A stretch of DNA of 64,000 bases. Origin: Sphingobacterium prati. Lineage in GTDB: Bacteria > Bacteroidota > Bacteroidia > Sphingobacteriales > Sphingobacteriaceae. The stretch lies in NCBI RefSeq assembly GCF_013167215.1, contig NZ_JABJWY010000034.1, positions 992,001 through 1,056,000 on the forward strand, read 5' to 3'. Positions 10,153-19,515 of this stretch are shown piece by piece. The position numbers and the translations under genes were made by a program. The notes under the pieces were generated by a model, which saw nothing but the letters and a program-made list of their open reading frames with translations, was not told where the DNA came from and did no database searches. The first letter of the stretch is position 1; each line of letters begins with the position of its first letter.

Positions 10153-11664
10153 TTATTTTAAAAAGTCCAACTGCACATTTCCTTTTGATAAAAAGTCATT
10201 TTCTTTTGCCAAATCATATGCTGTCTCATCAAATTCAGTTTTCAATTCTTTTTTTGCTCCCAGAGCAACCAGTGTTTTCAATAAAGAATCGTCTTTGGCG
10301 ATCAAAGCGGCTTTATGCAACGCAGTGGTGCCCTCTTTATCCTGTGCATTGATATCTACCCCCAATTCACTTGCTTTCTGAATGAGGTTTGTGCTTTCTT
10401 TAGCGACAGCAAGATGATAGAGTGTGCTACCGTTTTTCTGTGGTGCGACAACATCCAGCCCTCCAGCTTTAAGTACAGCTAATTTTTCTTTAAAATCATC
10501 TATCCGTGAGTTATTGGACTGAGCGCTTTGCGGCGGGCGACCTCCCTGCTGTGCTTCTTTAAAAGAATTGAACCAGTAAACAGCCAAGTTGTTACCATCT
10601 TTGTCCAATAATTTGGCATCGGCACCGTTTTTTATCAAGAGCGTTGCAATCTCAGCAGAGCCACTACCGATAGCTTTAGTCAATGCAGATTCCCCCTTCT
10701 CATTCACGGCGTTCACATTCTTTGCTTTTGAAAGCAGTAGCATTACTAATTTCGCATCTTTGCCATTGGCGGCAATCATAAGGGCGGTATTACCTTCGTT
10801 ATCCGCCTTCGCGACATCAACTCCCTTATCCAGAACGTAATTGATCACTGCCATATCCGGGCGGCGTACCAGTGCATGTAACAAGGTCGCACCATCTTTA
10901 TTTACGGCTTTGGGATCCAACTTCAACTTTTCAACCAAATAGGTATACGTCTCCAATCCATTCGATACCTGCCTGGATCCTTGTGTAGCAAAAAACAAGG
11001 CATTGTTTGTTGGTTTTATACCACGGGCAATCAACTTATCCACTAATTCCATATTGCCCAACTTAGCCGCGTAATCAGTTACAGTACGTCCATATTCATC
11101 TTTATCTTGGATGGAAAGCCCCTTCTTGATAAAATAATCGGTCAGCGTAAGATCTCTGTCAGCGGAAGCTGCAAGCATCATTAACGTGGCGCCACACTCG
11201 TACTTCTCTTTTGGGTTTATTCCTGCTTTAAATAAAGCATCGTAAACAGCGGTATTGGTATTTCCCGTCGACGCAGCATACGCTATAATCGGATAGCCAT
11301 GACTATCCTGATAGTTGACATCGGAACCTTTTTCAATTAAATAATCCACCAATTCGGCATTGCCACTTGAAGCAGCCCAATGCAAATAACTCCGACTATG
11401 ATGTGTTTTCTTTGAGACACTGTTTCCTTCCTGTTCGATCATGAACTTGACAACATCCGTCGGTGCTCCATTGAGGATAGCCATCGTTACGGGATCAAAA
11501 GATGCCGCATTAGGTTGTGAAGGACTATTCCCTTTTGTAATTTCTCCCTTAACCGTAGCCAGAGTAGGTTTACTTTTCCAAAACTCCCCATTCATTAATG
11601 AATTTGTCTGTGCCTGGGCATAAGATGCCGCAAAAAGTAAAGCTGCTAAAAGTGTCTTTTTCAT
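10153..11664 (-). CDS. Exported ankyrin-repeat protein
   Basis: The 503-aa product starts with a Sec signal ([19 protein letters not shown]) and then consists almost wholly of ankyrin repeats. Examples are [49 protein letters not shown] and [25 protein letters not shown]; about nine to eleven can be counted. Ankyrin repeats bind proteins rather than catalyse. It is first in the operon with DUF2271, PepSY-reductase and apbE, so it may scaffold or cap the flavoprotein in the periplasm. That is inference from position only. The upstream 305-bp gap must hold the operon promoter. Confidence 0.92.
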   Translation of the reverse strand: MKKTLLAALLFAASYAQAQTNSLMNGEFWKSKPTLATVKGEITKGNSPSQPNAASFDPVTMAILNGAPTDVVKFMIEQEGNSVSKKTHHSRSYLHWAASSGNAELVDYLIEKGSDVNYQDSHGYPIIAYAASTGNTNTAVYDALFKAGINPKEKYECGATLMMLAASADRDLTLTDYFIKKGLSIQDKDEYGRTVTDYAAKLGNMELVDKLIARGIKPTNNALFFATQGSRQVSNGLETYTYLVEKLKLDPKAVNKDGATLLHALVRRPDMAVINYVLDKGVDVAKADNEGNTALMIAANGKDAKLVMLLLSKAKNVNAVNEKGESALTKAIGSGSAEIATLLIKNGADAKLLDKDGNNLAVYWFNSFKEAQQGGRPPQSAQSNNSRIDDFKEKLAVLKAGGLDVVAPQKNGSTLYHLAVAKESTNLIQKASELGVDINAQDKEGTTALHKAALIAKDDSLLKTLVALGAKKELKTEFDETAYDLAKENDFLSKGNVQLDFLK

Positions 11665-11969
11665 TAGAACGTATTTTTATTGGTAATGAAGCTATCTTGA
11701 GCAATCGCTATTCCTATCACGATGTATGAATATCGCCTTAACTCCTGCTACCTTCCGTTGAATAAAATGTATTTAAACAAAAGAATTAATTGCTTATTTA
11801 AATTAATTCTAAATTACTGCAAATCTAAAAAATATTCCGATACTAAAAAATTAATACGGGCTAAATTTATCCAATATGATCCACTAAAGTTTTTTTCAGG
11901 CTGAGCAAGATCAACTTGCAAATCCAACAAAATAATCCTAGTTTACTTTGACAACAAAAGAACAAAGCA
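11665..11969. other. Divergent intergenic region, ankyrin operon / hydrolase
   Basis: This 305-bp AT-rich region carries the promoters of the minus-strand ankyrin operon and the plus-strand hydrolase. A 60-codon frame at 11722-11904 looks like translated AT-rich DNA, not a gene. A small inverted repeat GCAAG-ATCAA-CTTGC lies at 11905-11919, upstream of the hydrolase promoter candidate. Confidence 0.5.
11944..11950 (+). promoter_or_regulatory. Candidate -7 element of the alpha/beta hydrolase gene
   Basis: TACTTTG lies 20 bp before the ATG. It resembles the Bacteroidota -7 consensus TAnnTTTG, one base short. The same 7-mer occurs before the genes starting at 19516 and 61699. Confidence 0.3.
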
Positions 11970-12917
11970 ATGAATACGGTATCATCCAGTCGTTTTTCGA
12001 TAAATTCTTTTGCGGGTAAAGAAACCCACAATCTCTTCTACAGCATATATAAACCAGTAGACAAACCGGTAATAGCGACAATATTGATTGTCCATGGTAT
12101 GCAGGAACACAGCGGTCGGTATCAGCTACTTGCAGAACATTTGTCCGACAGAGGTTTCGCTGTACTTACCTATGATCAATTGGGCCATGGAAAAACGGCA
12201 GCAAATACTGATGGATTAGGTTATTTTCAACAATCTGATCCGGCGGAGCAGCTCGTCTCGGACGCAATAAGGATGAGTGAAATGATACTACAGTCCTATC
12301 CAGATTACCCCCATTTTATATTGGGGCATTCCATGGGATCTTTTGTCACCCGTTGTGTCTTACAACAAGCTGGCGATCGCTTTAAAGGAGCCATAATCAT
12401 GGGAACTGGCGCGCGACAAAAGGGATCCACAGCTTTTCGTATGCTATTGACGGTGCTCAATTCTTTTGCACCAAAAAAACGTAGCCGATTGATCAATAGA
12501 CTGTTCAATAAACGCAATAATGTATGGTTTAAGGATGAACTCAACCAGAATAACAGCAATTGGCTAAGTGTCAACAAAGCGAATCGTATTGCTTTTATCG
12601 AAGATCCATTATGTGGTGGTTTATTTACAAACAATGGCTTTTATACGGTATTGAGTTTATCGCTACGGGCGACAGATAATGAGCGCAACAAATGCATCCC
12701 GAATAACTTACCCTTATTATTTATTAGCGGACAGGATGATCCTATTGGGGATTTCGGGAACGGACTGAAGCAGACAGTTACGCAATTACGCCTGCAGGGA
12801 AAGACAGATATCACCGTAAAAGTCTACGCAGGAATGCGTCACGAAATAATTCATGAAGATTGCAGGGAAGATGCCTTCCAATTTATCGATCTGTGGCTTG
12901 ATCAGCATTTAAGTTAA
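11970..12917 (+). CDS. Alpha/beta hydrolase, monoacylglycerol-lipase-like
   Basis: The 315-aa protein has the serine-hydrolase fold. LIVHGMQEHSGRYQLLAEHLSDRGF supplies the oxyanion-hole HGM, followed by VLTYDQLGHGKT. The nucleophile elbow is ILGHSMGSF (Ser near residue 122). The catalytic acid is in LFISGQDDPIGDFG, and the catalytic His in GMRHEIIHE. These features are those of the Hydrolase_4/lysophospholipase group that splits monoacylglycerols or lysolipids. No signal peptide is present, so it acts in the cytoplasm. It is a single gene, convergent with the GH43 gene. The actual substrate is not determined. Confidence 0.9.
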   Translation: MNTVSSSRFSINSFAGKETHNLFYSIYKPVDKPVIATILIVHGMQEHSGRYQLLAEHLSDRGFAVLTYDQLGHGKTAANTDGLGYFQQSDPAEQLVSDAIRMSEMILQSYPDYPHFILGHSMGSFVTRCVLQQAGDRFKGAIIMGTGARQKGSTAFRMLLTVLNSFAPKKRSRLINRLFNKRNNVWFKDELNQNNSNWLSVNKANRIAFIEDPLCGGLFTNNGFYTVLSLSLRATDNERNKCIPNNLPLLFISGQDDPIGDFGNGLKQTVTQLRLQGKTDITVKVYAGMRHEIIHEDCREDAFQFIDLWLDQHLS

Positions 12918-12988
12918 TCGCCAACAATCCCATCTGTATAACTGCCTACATAGCACAGGACAGATTATAATTGGCAGCTATTCAGCTA

Positions 12989-14083
12989 TTACTTAAATAT
13001 TGGAGCCACTTTTTCAGTAGCACTACTCGTTGCTCCTTCAATCGTAGGCCAATCCTCCTTCCAGATTACTCTATCCAATAACAGCATGCGGCGATTACCG
13101 CCAGTAGAAACGCGCGGTTGTTTGGGGTCCATAGCATGATAAAGCAACCAGTCATTGCCCTGTTCATCGCTTATAACCCGGGAGGTATGTCCTGTCCCAA
13201 CAAATCTCTCGTTTCCTCTCAGCAATAAAGTTCCGCTTCCTCTTTGGGTTAAATCGCGTCCTTCCTGATCCAAATAAGGACCCTTCAAATTTTTTGATCG
13301 GCCAACGAGTACGTGGTAGCTACTTTTTTCACCTTCACAACAGGAGCCCTTTGAGCCAATAAAATAATAGTAGTCTTTCCTTTTATGAATCACAACAGCT
13401 TCAAAGTCACCTGCGGCAACTTTAAATTTTTTATCCAAATCTGGTATTTGGGTTCCATCGGCATTCAAAGGTACTCCATAGGTACCTTGCGTAACGGCAT
13501 CACTAAAACTTCCCCAAAAGAGGTAATTATGCTCCTTCTCCCTAAAAAAATAGGGATCTATCGAGTTAGGCACATTGATCGCCTTGCTATCGAACAGCTT
13601 GCCCCTATCCACAAATGGACCTTCCGGCTTGTCCGCGATCGCCACCCCAATACCAGGATTGGGGTCGCCCCAAGTTGAATAAGCATAGTACATCAGGTAT
13701 CTTCCATTCAATAAAACCACATCCGGTGCCCAGATCCCACCTTGCGGCTTCCAGTCCGGTTTGGTGGAAAATGCCGTCCCGATCCAGGTCCAATGCACCA
13801 GGTCTTTTGACTGCAAAATGGAAACTAAACGCTGCCCCTTACCATCCCCCCAGTTGTCAGCTGTTCCATACGCATAAAATAATTTATTCTGGGGATTCCG
13901 GACCACGGTAGGATCCGCAAGTATCGGTTCAAAGACAGGATTTATATAGGTCTTGTTTTGTACCGATGACTGACCAATCCGGGCAGCTTGTTGAACTGAG
14001 CCTGTTGAACTCCCACACGAGTTCAACAGGTTCAGTATCAAAACTACTACTGTGAAATACCTCAACAACATTGATTGCAGCAT
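12989..14083 (-). CDS. GH43 family glycoside hydrolase, lipoprotein
   Basis: The 364-aa product has a lipoprotein signal (LLNSCGSS, Cys near residue 23). It then forms a five-bladed propeller with the three GH43 acidic residues in context: ADPTV (general base Asp), NSIDPYFF (pKa-modulating Asp) and AGDFEAVVI (general acid Glu). Also present are IWAPDVVLLNGRYLMYYA and the TGHTSRVISDEQG segment. GH43 enzymes are mostly alpha-L-arabinofuranosidases, endo-arabinanases or beta-xylosidases. Company with a GH127-like enzyme favours an arabinose-containing substrate. It is last of the GH127-GH2-GH43 unit, with a gap of 21 bp. Met5 is an alternative start. Confidence 0.92.
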   Translation of the reverse strand: MLQSMLLRYFTVVVLILNLLNSCGSSTGSVQQAARIGQSSVQNKTYINPVFEPILADPTVVRNPQNKLFYAYGTADNWGDGKGQRLVSILQSKDLVHWTWIGTAFSTKPDWKPQGGIWAPDVVLLNGRYLMYYAYSTWGDPNPGIGVAIADKPEGPFVDRGKLFDSKAINVPNSIDPYFFREKEHNYLFWGSFSDAVTQGTYGVPLNADGTQIPDLDKKFKVAAGDFEAVVIHKRKDYYYFIGSKGSCCEGEKSSYHVLVGRSKNLKGPYLDQEGRDLTQRGSGTLLLRGNERFVGTGHTSRVISDEQGNDWLLYHAMDPKQPRVSTGGNRRMLLLDRVIWKEDWPTIEGATSSATEKVAPIFK

Positions 14084-14104
14084 GTTTGCCGATTTAAGAT
14101 AAAA

Positions 14105-15949
14105 TTATTTAGTTGGCGCATGATACAACGCCTGATGGGCAGCGTTTAATTCTGCTTCAGGCATTTTAACGACTTTACGATCATACGTCATCAAACCATT
14201 TGTTTCCACCTCCACGTCGGTGGTCTGCGTATAAACCCCTGCCGACAATCCCATAGGAATTAGTCTTGTCAAATCACGGATCAATTGTTTGTAGCGTTCA
14301 AGAAGTTCTGCTTTATTTTTAAAGCTTTGGTACCCCCAGTTGTCCTTTTGTTGCCAAGAATGACCATCTATTGGAAGTCCTAAGCCACCAAATTCACCCA
14401 ATGCCAATACCTGTTTTGCACCAAATAATTTTGGATCGGGCATTGCCGCATCAGGATAATTATGTATATCCAATATATGGCCGGTCTCCATAAAATTACC
14501 ACCACTGGCACTATTTACCAAACGGGATGGGTCATTGGCCATCGTCCATTCTGTAATTTCTTTCGTTTTAAATTGCCCCCAAGCTTCATTAAAAGGTACC
14601 CAAATCACAATGCTCGGATAATTATGCAAAACTTCCATGATGGCCTTCCACTCTTTTCTATAGTAGCCCTCAGACTCCTGTGAACGTACTTTATCCCGAT
14701 TTCCACCGGATATTTTTCCGGGTTGCATATCCCAATGATTTCCGCCCAGATCACCGCTTGGCATATCTTGCCAGACAAGCATACCGATACTGTCACAGTA
14801 ACGATACCAACGTGCTGGCTCAACTTTAATGTGCTTACGGATCATATTAAACCCCATTTCTTTTGTCTTAATCACATCAAACTTTAAGGCTTCATCTGTA
14901 GGCGCTGTATGCAAACCATCAGGCCACCAACCTTGATCAAGTGGTCCGTATTGAAAGGTAAACTTGTTGTTCAATAGGAGCCGCTGTATTCCATTTTCGT
15001 CTTTTCCCATTGAAATTTTACGCATCGCGAAATAGCTTCTTGCTTGGTCAATGACCTTCCCTTTGCGGACCAACTGAATTTCTAAATCATAAAGCTTCGG
15101 ATTATTGGGTGACCAGGCTTCCAAATTCGGCACAGCAAGCTCGAAAGCAGTATTAGGTTGCCCTACCTGTTCTTTAATAACCTGAGTTCCGTTTAGTGCC
15201 CGCACTTTAATTTCATCACCGGCCTGGCTACCTGCTACTGTCGCTTGGAAGGCTAGTACTCCTTCATCCAACCGCGGCGTCTGCTTTGTTGTCACGATAT
15301 AGGATTGTGGTACACTTTCCAGCCATACTGTTTGCCATATACCGGTAACCGGTGTATACCAAATACCATTCGGACGATTGACCTGTTTACCCCTAGGCTG
15401 TGGACCATCGTCCGTAGGATCCCATACACGTATGGCGATTTCCTGTTTGGCTCCCTTTTTGAGAAAACGGGTCACATCCATCGAAAAAGGATCAAAACCA
15501 CCTTCATGCCTACCCACCAACTGATTATTTACGTATACATCACATTGCCAGTCTACAGCACCAAAATGGAGCAATACATTATTTTTGTTGACCGACTTAT
15601 CCAAGGTAATCGTGTTGCTATACCACAGTGCTTTATCTTTACCAACTTCCTTACCGACCCCTGAAAGTGCAGATTCTACCGCAAAAGGCACCAGGATATT
15701 TCCGCTCCACTGTTGGGGGATTTCATTTGCGTTTACTGGAGTAATGGCATATTTCCATAAGCCGTTTAAATTTTGCCAGTTATTTTTCCGCACCAGTTGT
15801 GGTCTTGGATATTCTGGATGTGGTTTCTGTGCAGTCACTTTTTCACCCCACGAGGTTAATATGTGATCACCTGCGGGCTTCCATTCCTGCGCAAAATTCA
15901 GTTGTGCAGCCATCATCAGACTGGCAAAAAATAAGGTTTTCTTCATCAT
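14105..15949 (-). CDS. GH2 family glycoside hydrolase (beta-galactosidase/glucuronidase type)
   Basis: The 614-aa product has a Sec signal (about residues 1-20, ending LNFAQ). An N-terminal sugar-binding jelly roll (VLLHFGAVDWQCDVYVNNQLVGRHEGGFDPF), an immunoglobulin-like middle domain and a C-terminal TIM barrel follow. The acid/base Glu is in WVPFNEAWG and the nucleophile Glu probably in LGEFGGLG. It is shorter than LacZ (about 1020 aa) and similar in size to exo-acting GH2 enzymes found in Bacteroidota sugar loci. Specificity (galactose, glucuronic acid, arabinopyranose or mannose) cannot be read from the motifs. It sits between the GH127-like and GH43 genes with short gaps. Confidence 0.92.
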   Translation of the reverse strand: MMKKTLFFASLMMAAQLNFAQEWKPAGDHILTSWGEKVTAQKPHPEYPRPQLVRKNNWQNLNGLWKYAITPVNANEIPQQWSGNILVPFAVESALSGVGKEVGKDKALWYSNTITLDKSVNKNNVLLHFGAVDWQCDVYVNNQLVGRHEGGFDPFSMDVTRFLKKGAKQEIAIRVWDPTDDGPQPRGKQVNRPNGIWYTPVTGIWQTVWLESVPQSYIVTTKQTPRLDEGVLAFQATVAGSQAGDEIKVRALNGTQVIKEQVGQPNTAFELAVPNLEAWSPNNPKLYDLEIQLVRKGKVIDQARSYFAMRKISMGKDENGIQRLLLNNKFTFQYGPLDQGWWPDGLHTAPTDEALKFDVIKTKEMGFNMIRKHIKVEPARWYRYCDSIGMLVWQDMPSGDLGGNHWDMQPGKISGGNRDKVRSQESEGYYRKEWKAIMEVLHNYPSIVIWVPFNEAWGQFKTKEITEWTMANDPSRLVNSASGGNFMETGHILDIHNYPDAAMPDPKLFGAKQVLALGEFGGLGLPIDGHSWQQKDNWGYQSFKNKAELLERYKQLIRDLTRLIPMGLSAGVYTQTTDVEVETNGLMTYDRKVVKMPEAELNAAHQALYHAPTK

Positions 15950-15980
15950 AAAAAAATCGTTATATCATTTATATCTTTAA

Positions 15981-18026
15981 TTACTTTACTGTCGGAAATG
16001 CTGCAATACGCAAACGGGCGGCCCCCATTGGAATCAATTCGACTTCTTGGACTGCTGCCTGACTTTCCACTGGGCTCAATGGCAATACACCGGTCAATCC
16101 ATTTTCATCTATTTTCCAGCCATCAATTCGTTTCGCTTTTACCAAAATAGAAATAGGTACCGCATCCGCTTCAAATGGAAAGGCATCTTTGGGCCACGCC
16201 CGTTTGACAACTTTCAATTGATCTGGAGCATGCAATTCATTTTGGACCAGGCCATAATTCCAATCACTCGCCGGAAGGATCTCATACGAAGGCCATTTGG
16301 TTGGGTCAGCGGTTTCTTGCCATTTTGAATCACCAATAGCCGAGGCTTTACTATCCTTTTTCACATAATTCTCTTTAATCTTCAAGGCATAAGTCAATGG
16401 CCCCCGTTGAATGCTAACCGCATTTTTATTTGCCGTCCATGTATTCAATTCGATAGACATTGGCAGCAGAAGTTCGACCCGATCTCCATCGTTCCATTTT
16501 CTTTCGATCCGGATATATTTCGCCCCCGATTTAACATTTTGTATCTTTCCATTAATTTTCACCTGTGCCTGTTTTGCCCAGGCAGGAACCCGCAAATAGA
16601 ACGGGAAATCAGCTACCTTTCCATTCGTTCCTATTGTAAAGCGAATAGATTCTTCGAATGGATAATTAGAGGCTTGTTTAATCTGAATATTTTGATTGTC
16701 GCCAACCTTGATATCCGCATTGGACGCGGCATACAATACTGCTGCAACACCATTGTCATTTGTCGCCATATACAGATGCTCTGCATAATACGGCCATCCT
16801 TGGCTATGGTTGTGTTGACAACAACGTGAACTAAAGGGATTCATCATCAAAAACGGACCGTTATTATCAATACCTGGAGCATGATTATGACTATCGCTAA
16901 TGCTCATATTTGGACTAGTGATATAACGGAGTGCCTTGAAATCAGCTGTTACTGCTGCGGGATAGGTATTAAAAGCAACCTCTTCAGCGTGATCTGCCCA
17001 AAACGGATCCCCTGTGATTCCAAGAAGGATTTCATTTGAGGCCATCTGTTCGACCATGCCACAAGTTTCGACACCTTGTCTAGGGTCAGTATATCCTGGA
17101 CGGGCATTTTCGTCGGCGCCAAACATTCCGCCCGGAACCTGACCAAATACCTGTCTGACGAAATTAAAATTGTCATAGGTTGCCTTCAGATCTTCAGTCG
17201 ACTGACTCTTGAGATAATAGGTTGCCGGCTCCCTAAAACACTGTGCAACATTGACATTGTGCCAATTCGGCAAATCACCTTTCTGACGCCAATTGGCGGT
17301 ATTTCGATGAATTTTATCTGCCAGATCCATCAACCATTCATTACCTTCGGTTCTATTATAGAGCCAATAGACAGATAGTAAATTGTCCCCACCGCGGCTA
17401 TTCTCCCAATAGTCTTTTAGAAAAAAGCTATCTGGCAAATTTGACTGCCATTTAAAGTAGCTGGTCATAAGGGCTAAAACACGTTGATCAGCGCTAAATT
17501 CATAATAGGATTGTAAGCACCATAACATAATCATATTACCCCATAGGTCAGGTTTATTGTTGCGCAAGATCAGGGGACCAAAGTAGCCATCAGGCCGTTG
17601 ACTCTTAATTGCCGCTTCCAACCATATTTTTGATTCGGCTATTATTTTAGGGTCTTTCAGAATATACCCCAGATTTGCATAACCTTTCAGCCAATAAGGG
17701 ACTTCCTCCCAACCGTAATCACCTTTCCCATTGGCGCTCAACCATGCATTATTTTTCTTTGATAACCATGCACTAATTTCGCCCAGATGCCCCGTAAGAC
17801 CATTTTTCTGTAAATCTAAATATTTCCCCAACCAACCTTGCGGGACAATACTACCTACAGGCAATTTCAGCAAGACATTCTGTTTTAATGGCAAACGATT
17901 GTTAATATAGTTTAGATTTTTACCTTCAATCGGCAGTCGATCAACAGTAGTTACGGCATTGCTTTGCGCTGAACACAGAAAACAAATTCCAATGAAATAA
18001 GGCAATAGACCTATCTTTTTTATCAT
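15981..18026 (-). CDS. GH127-like (DUF1680) beta-L-arabinofuranosidase family protein
   Basis: The 681-aa product has a Sec signal (FLCSAQS). The (alpha/alpha)6-barrel core has GYANLGYILKDP, QRPDGYFGP and QGVETCGMVEQM, with the catalytic-site Glu. The cysteine-rich SSRCCQHNHSQG motif is where the nucleophile Cys of GH127-type enzymes lies. A beta-sandwich follows (FYLRVPAWAKQAQVKINGK). Related DUF1680 families GH137, GH142 and GH146 share this fold, so exact specificity is open; L-arabinofuranose release is the best guess. It is first in the three-gene unit that lies beyond the mutarotase terminator, 32 bp before the GH2 gene. Confidence 0.9.
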   Translation of the reverse strand: MIKKIGLLPYFIGICFLCSAQSNAVTTVDRLPIEGKNLNYINNRLPLKQNVLLKLPVGSIVPQGWLGKYLDLQKNGLTGHLGEISAWLSKKNNAWLSANGKGDYGWEEVPYWLKGYANLGYILKDPKIIAESKIWLEAAIKSQRPDGYFGPLILRNNKPDLWGNMIMLWCLQSYYEFSADQRVLALMTSYFKWQSNLPDSFFLKDYWENSRGGDNLLSVYWLYNRTEGNEWLMDLADKIHRNTANWRQKGDLPNWHNVNVAQCFREPATYYLKSQSTEDLKATYDNFNFVRQVFGQVPGGMFGADENARPGYTDPRQGVETCGMVEQMASNEILLGITGDPFWADHAEEVAFNTYPAAVTADFKALRYITSPNMSISDSHNHAPGIDNNGPFLMMNPFSSRCCQHNHSQGWPYYAEHLYMATNDNGVAAVLYAASNADIKVGDNQNIQIKQASNYPFEESIRFTIGTNGKVADFPFYLRVPAWAKQAQVKINGKIQNVKSGAKYIRIERKWNDGDRVELLLPMSIELNTWTANKNAVSIQRGPLTYALKIKENYVKKDSKASAIGDSKWQETADPTKWPSYEILPASDWNYGLVQNELHAPDQLKVVKRAWPKDAFPFEADAVPISILVKAKRIDGWKIDENGLTGVLPLSPVESQAAVQEVELIPMGAARLRIAAFPTVK

Positions 18027-18058
18027 TATTGGCTTGATTAGTTGTATAACTGATTATC

Positions 18059-18066
18059 CAAAATTA
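18059..18066 (-). promoter_or_regulatory. Candidate -7 element of the GH127-GH2-GH43 unit
   Basis: On the minus strand this reads TAATTTTG, an exact TAnnTTTG match. It lies 33 bp before the GH127 start and downstream of the galM terminator. No TTTG at the expected -33 spacing was found. Confidence 0.3.
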
Positions 18067-18123
18067 AAATTTAATCAATAAGTTAGACGATTGATTTTTC
18101 TCAAAACACTGCCTATTTGTATC

Positions 18124-18160
18124 AAAAAAAGGAAGCACACCTTCAAAAAGATGCACTTCC
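18124..18160 (-). terminator. Intrinsic terminator after galM
   Basis: On the minus strand a 12-bp stem (GGAAGTGCATCT with AGGTGTGCTTCC, three G-U pairs, 6-nt loop; 18131-18160) is followed by seven T residues. It lies 25 bp past the galM stop and separates galM from the GH127 gene. Confidence 0.8.
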
Positions 18161-18184
18161 AAAACCAATCATTATTAATATGTA

Positions 18185-19348
18185 TTATTTTACCGAAAAA
18201 CGATACAGGGATTTCGTTTGATAAATCTCCCCAGGATTTACAACTGTCGTTGGGAAGCTAGGTTGATTCGGCGCGTCGGGAAAATGTTGTGGCTCCAGGC
18301 AGAAAGCTGTTCGGAACGAATCTTTTTTGCCGTTCTTTAACTGCACTTGCTCATTCATAAAGTTGCCGCTATAGAATTGAATCCCCGGCTCGGTGGTCAA
18401 AATATCCATTACAATACCTGATTTATCCCCCACAACACTCGCCGCTTTATACCATTCTCCTTCTTTTTCCTTGGTCAACACAAAATTATGGTCATATCCT
18501 TTTCCGTAAGTGAGCTGACTGTCACTGATATTGATATCTTTTCCAATAGTCTTGGCTGAGGTAAAATCGAATGGTGTTCCTTTTACTTCAGCCAATTGTC
18601 CTGTAGGTATCAAGGTACTGTCTACAGGCGTATATTGATTGGCAAACAATTGAAGTCTGTGGTCTAGAATTGTACCACTCCCTTCGCCGTTCAAATTAAA
18701 ATAAGCATGGTTTGTTAGATTGATCACTGTTTTCTTATCGGTTTCAGCACGGTAAGCGATCATCAATTCATTATTGTCATTGAGCGTATAAGTAACTTCC
18801 ATCTGAATGTTGCCCGGAAATCCTTCCTGTCCATCAGGCAATATGTATGCAAAAGTAACCGATGACGGGTCAGACTCCTTTAGCGTCCAATGTGCAAAAT
18901 GTACGCCTTTAAATCCACCATGCAATGTATTAGGTCCATTATTGACCGCCAGTATATAGTTCTTGTCATCCAGTTTGAATTTCCCTTTTGCAATACGATT
19001 GCCGAAAGGTCCCACGATCGTTCCAAAAAAAGGTTCTTTGGGGTTATTATAATCACTAGCCTTCGAAAATCCCAATACGACATCACGTAATTTACCAGAA
19101 TTATCCGGCACCCATAAACCAACAAGACGTGCTCCAAAATTGGTAAAATAGGCCTGTACACCATTTTTATTCGTCAATTTATATAAATAGATTTTTTTAG
19201 CATCAATTGTAGTACTAAATGATGAAGTGTCCATTAAGGCTGCGACCGTGTCGTTCTGAGTATTTTTTGAATGATTTGTTTGCTGACAGGACAGACAACA
19301 ATAGGTAAATATTCCAGAAATACTCAGCAACATCAATTTTCCTTTCAT
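18185..19348 (-). CDS. galM: Aldose 1-epimerase (mutarotase), lipoprotein
   Basis: The 387-aa product has a lipoprotein signal (YCCLSCQQT). The galactose-mutarotase fold is shown by FGARLVGLWVPD, GPFGNRIAKGKF, NNGPNTLHGGFKG, the catalytic His in NLTNHAYFNL and the catalytic Glu in FCLEPQHFPDAPNQPSFP. It interconverts alpha and beta anomers of free sugars. The lipid anchor puts it in the envelope, where it would serve sugars released by the adjacent hydrolases. It is transcribed away from the split two-component sensor gene and is closed by its own terminator. Confidence 0.95.
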   Translation of the reverse strand: MKGKLMLLSISGIFTYCCLSCQQTNHSKNTQNDTVAALMDTSSFSTTIDAKKIYLYKLTNKNGVQAYFTNFGARLVGLWVPDNSGKLRDVVLGFSKASDYNNPKEPFFGTIVGPFGNRIAKGKFKLDDKNYILAVNNGPNTLHGGFKGVHFAHWTLKESDPSSVTFAYILPDGQEGFPGNIQMEVTYTLNDNNELMIAYRAETDKKTVINLTNHAYFNLNGEGSGTILDHRLQLFANQYTPVDSTLIPTGQLAEVKGTPFDFTSAKTIGKDINISDSQLTYGKGYDHNFVLTKEKEGEWYKAASVVGDKSGIVMDILTTEPGIQFYSGNFMNEQVQLKNGKKDSFRTAFCLEPQHFPDAPNQPSFPTTVVNPGEIYQTKSLYRFSVK

Positions 19349-19392
19349 TTGTTATGATTTAAATGGTTTATAATCTTTATTGGATGATAACT

Positions 19393-19399
19393 TACTTTG
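19393..19399 (+). promoter_or_regulatory. Candidate -7 element of the sensor-kinase gene
   Basis: TACTTTG, close to TAnnTTTG, lies about 117 bp before the preferred start at 19516. If used, it leaves a leader of about 110 nt and makes the upstream in-frame ATG at 19363 untranslated. Confidence 0.25.
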
Positions 19400-19515
19400 T
19401 TAGCTATATTTTTTATAATTTTATCGGTTACAATACAAATACTAAAATCCTATTTTTTTTTATTTTTTTGGGGTTAAATTGTTTCAATTTTAAGCTATTT
19501 TGTATCAATAACCAA

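Noticed and set aside
11722..11904. 60-codon plus-strand frame in the ankyrin/hydrolase gap
   Set aside because: Translated AT-rich DNA (Lys, Asn, Leu, Tyr) with no start signal or family.
19363..19515. Upstream in-frame start of the sensor kinase
   Set aside because: It would put 51 residues with extra hydrophobic stretches before a perfect signal peptide; the ATG at 19516 or 19522 is far more plausible.
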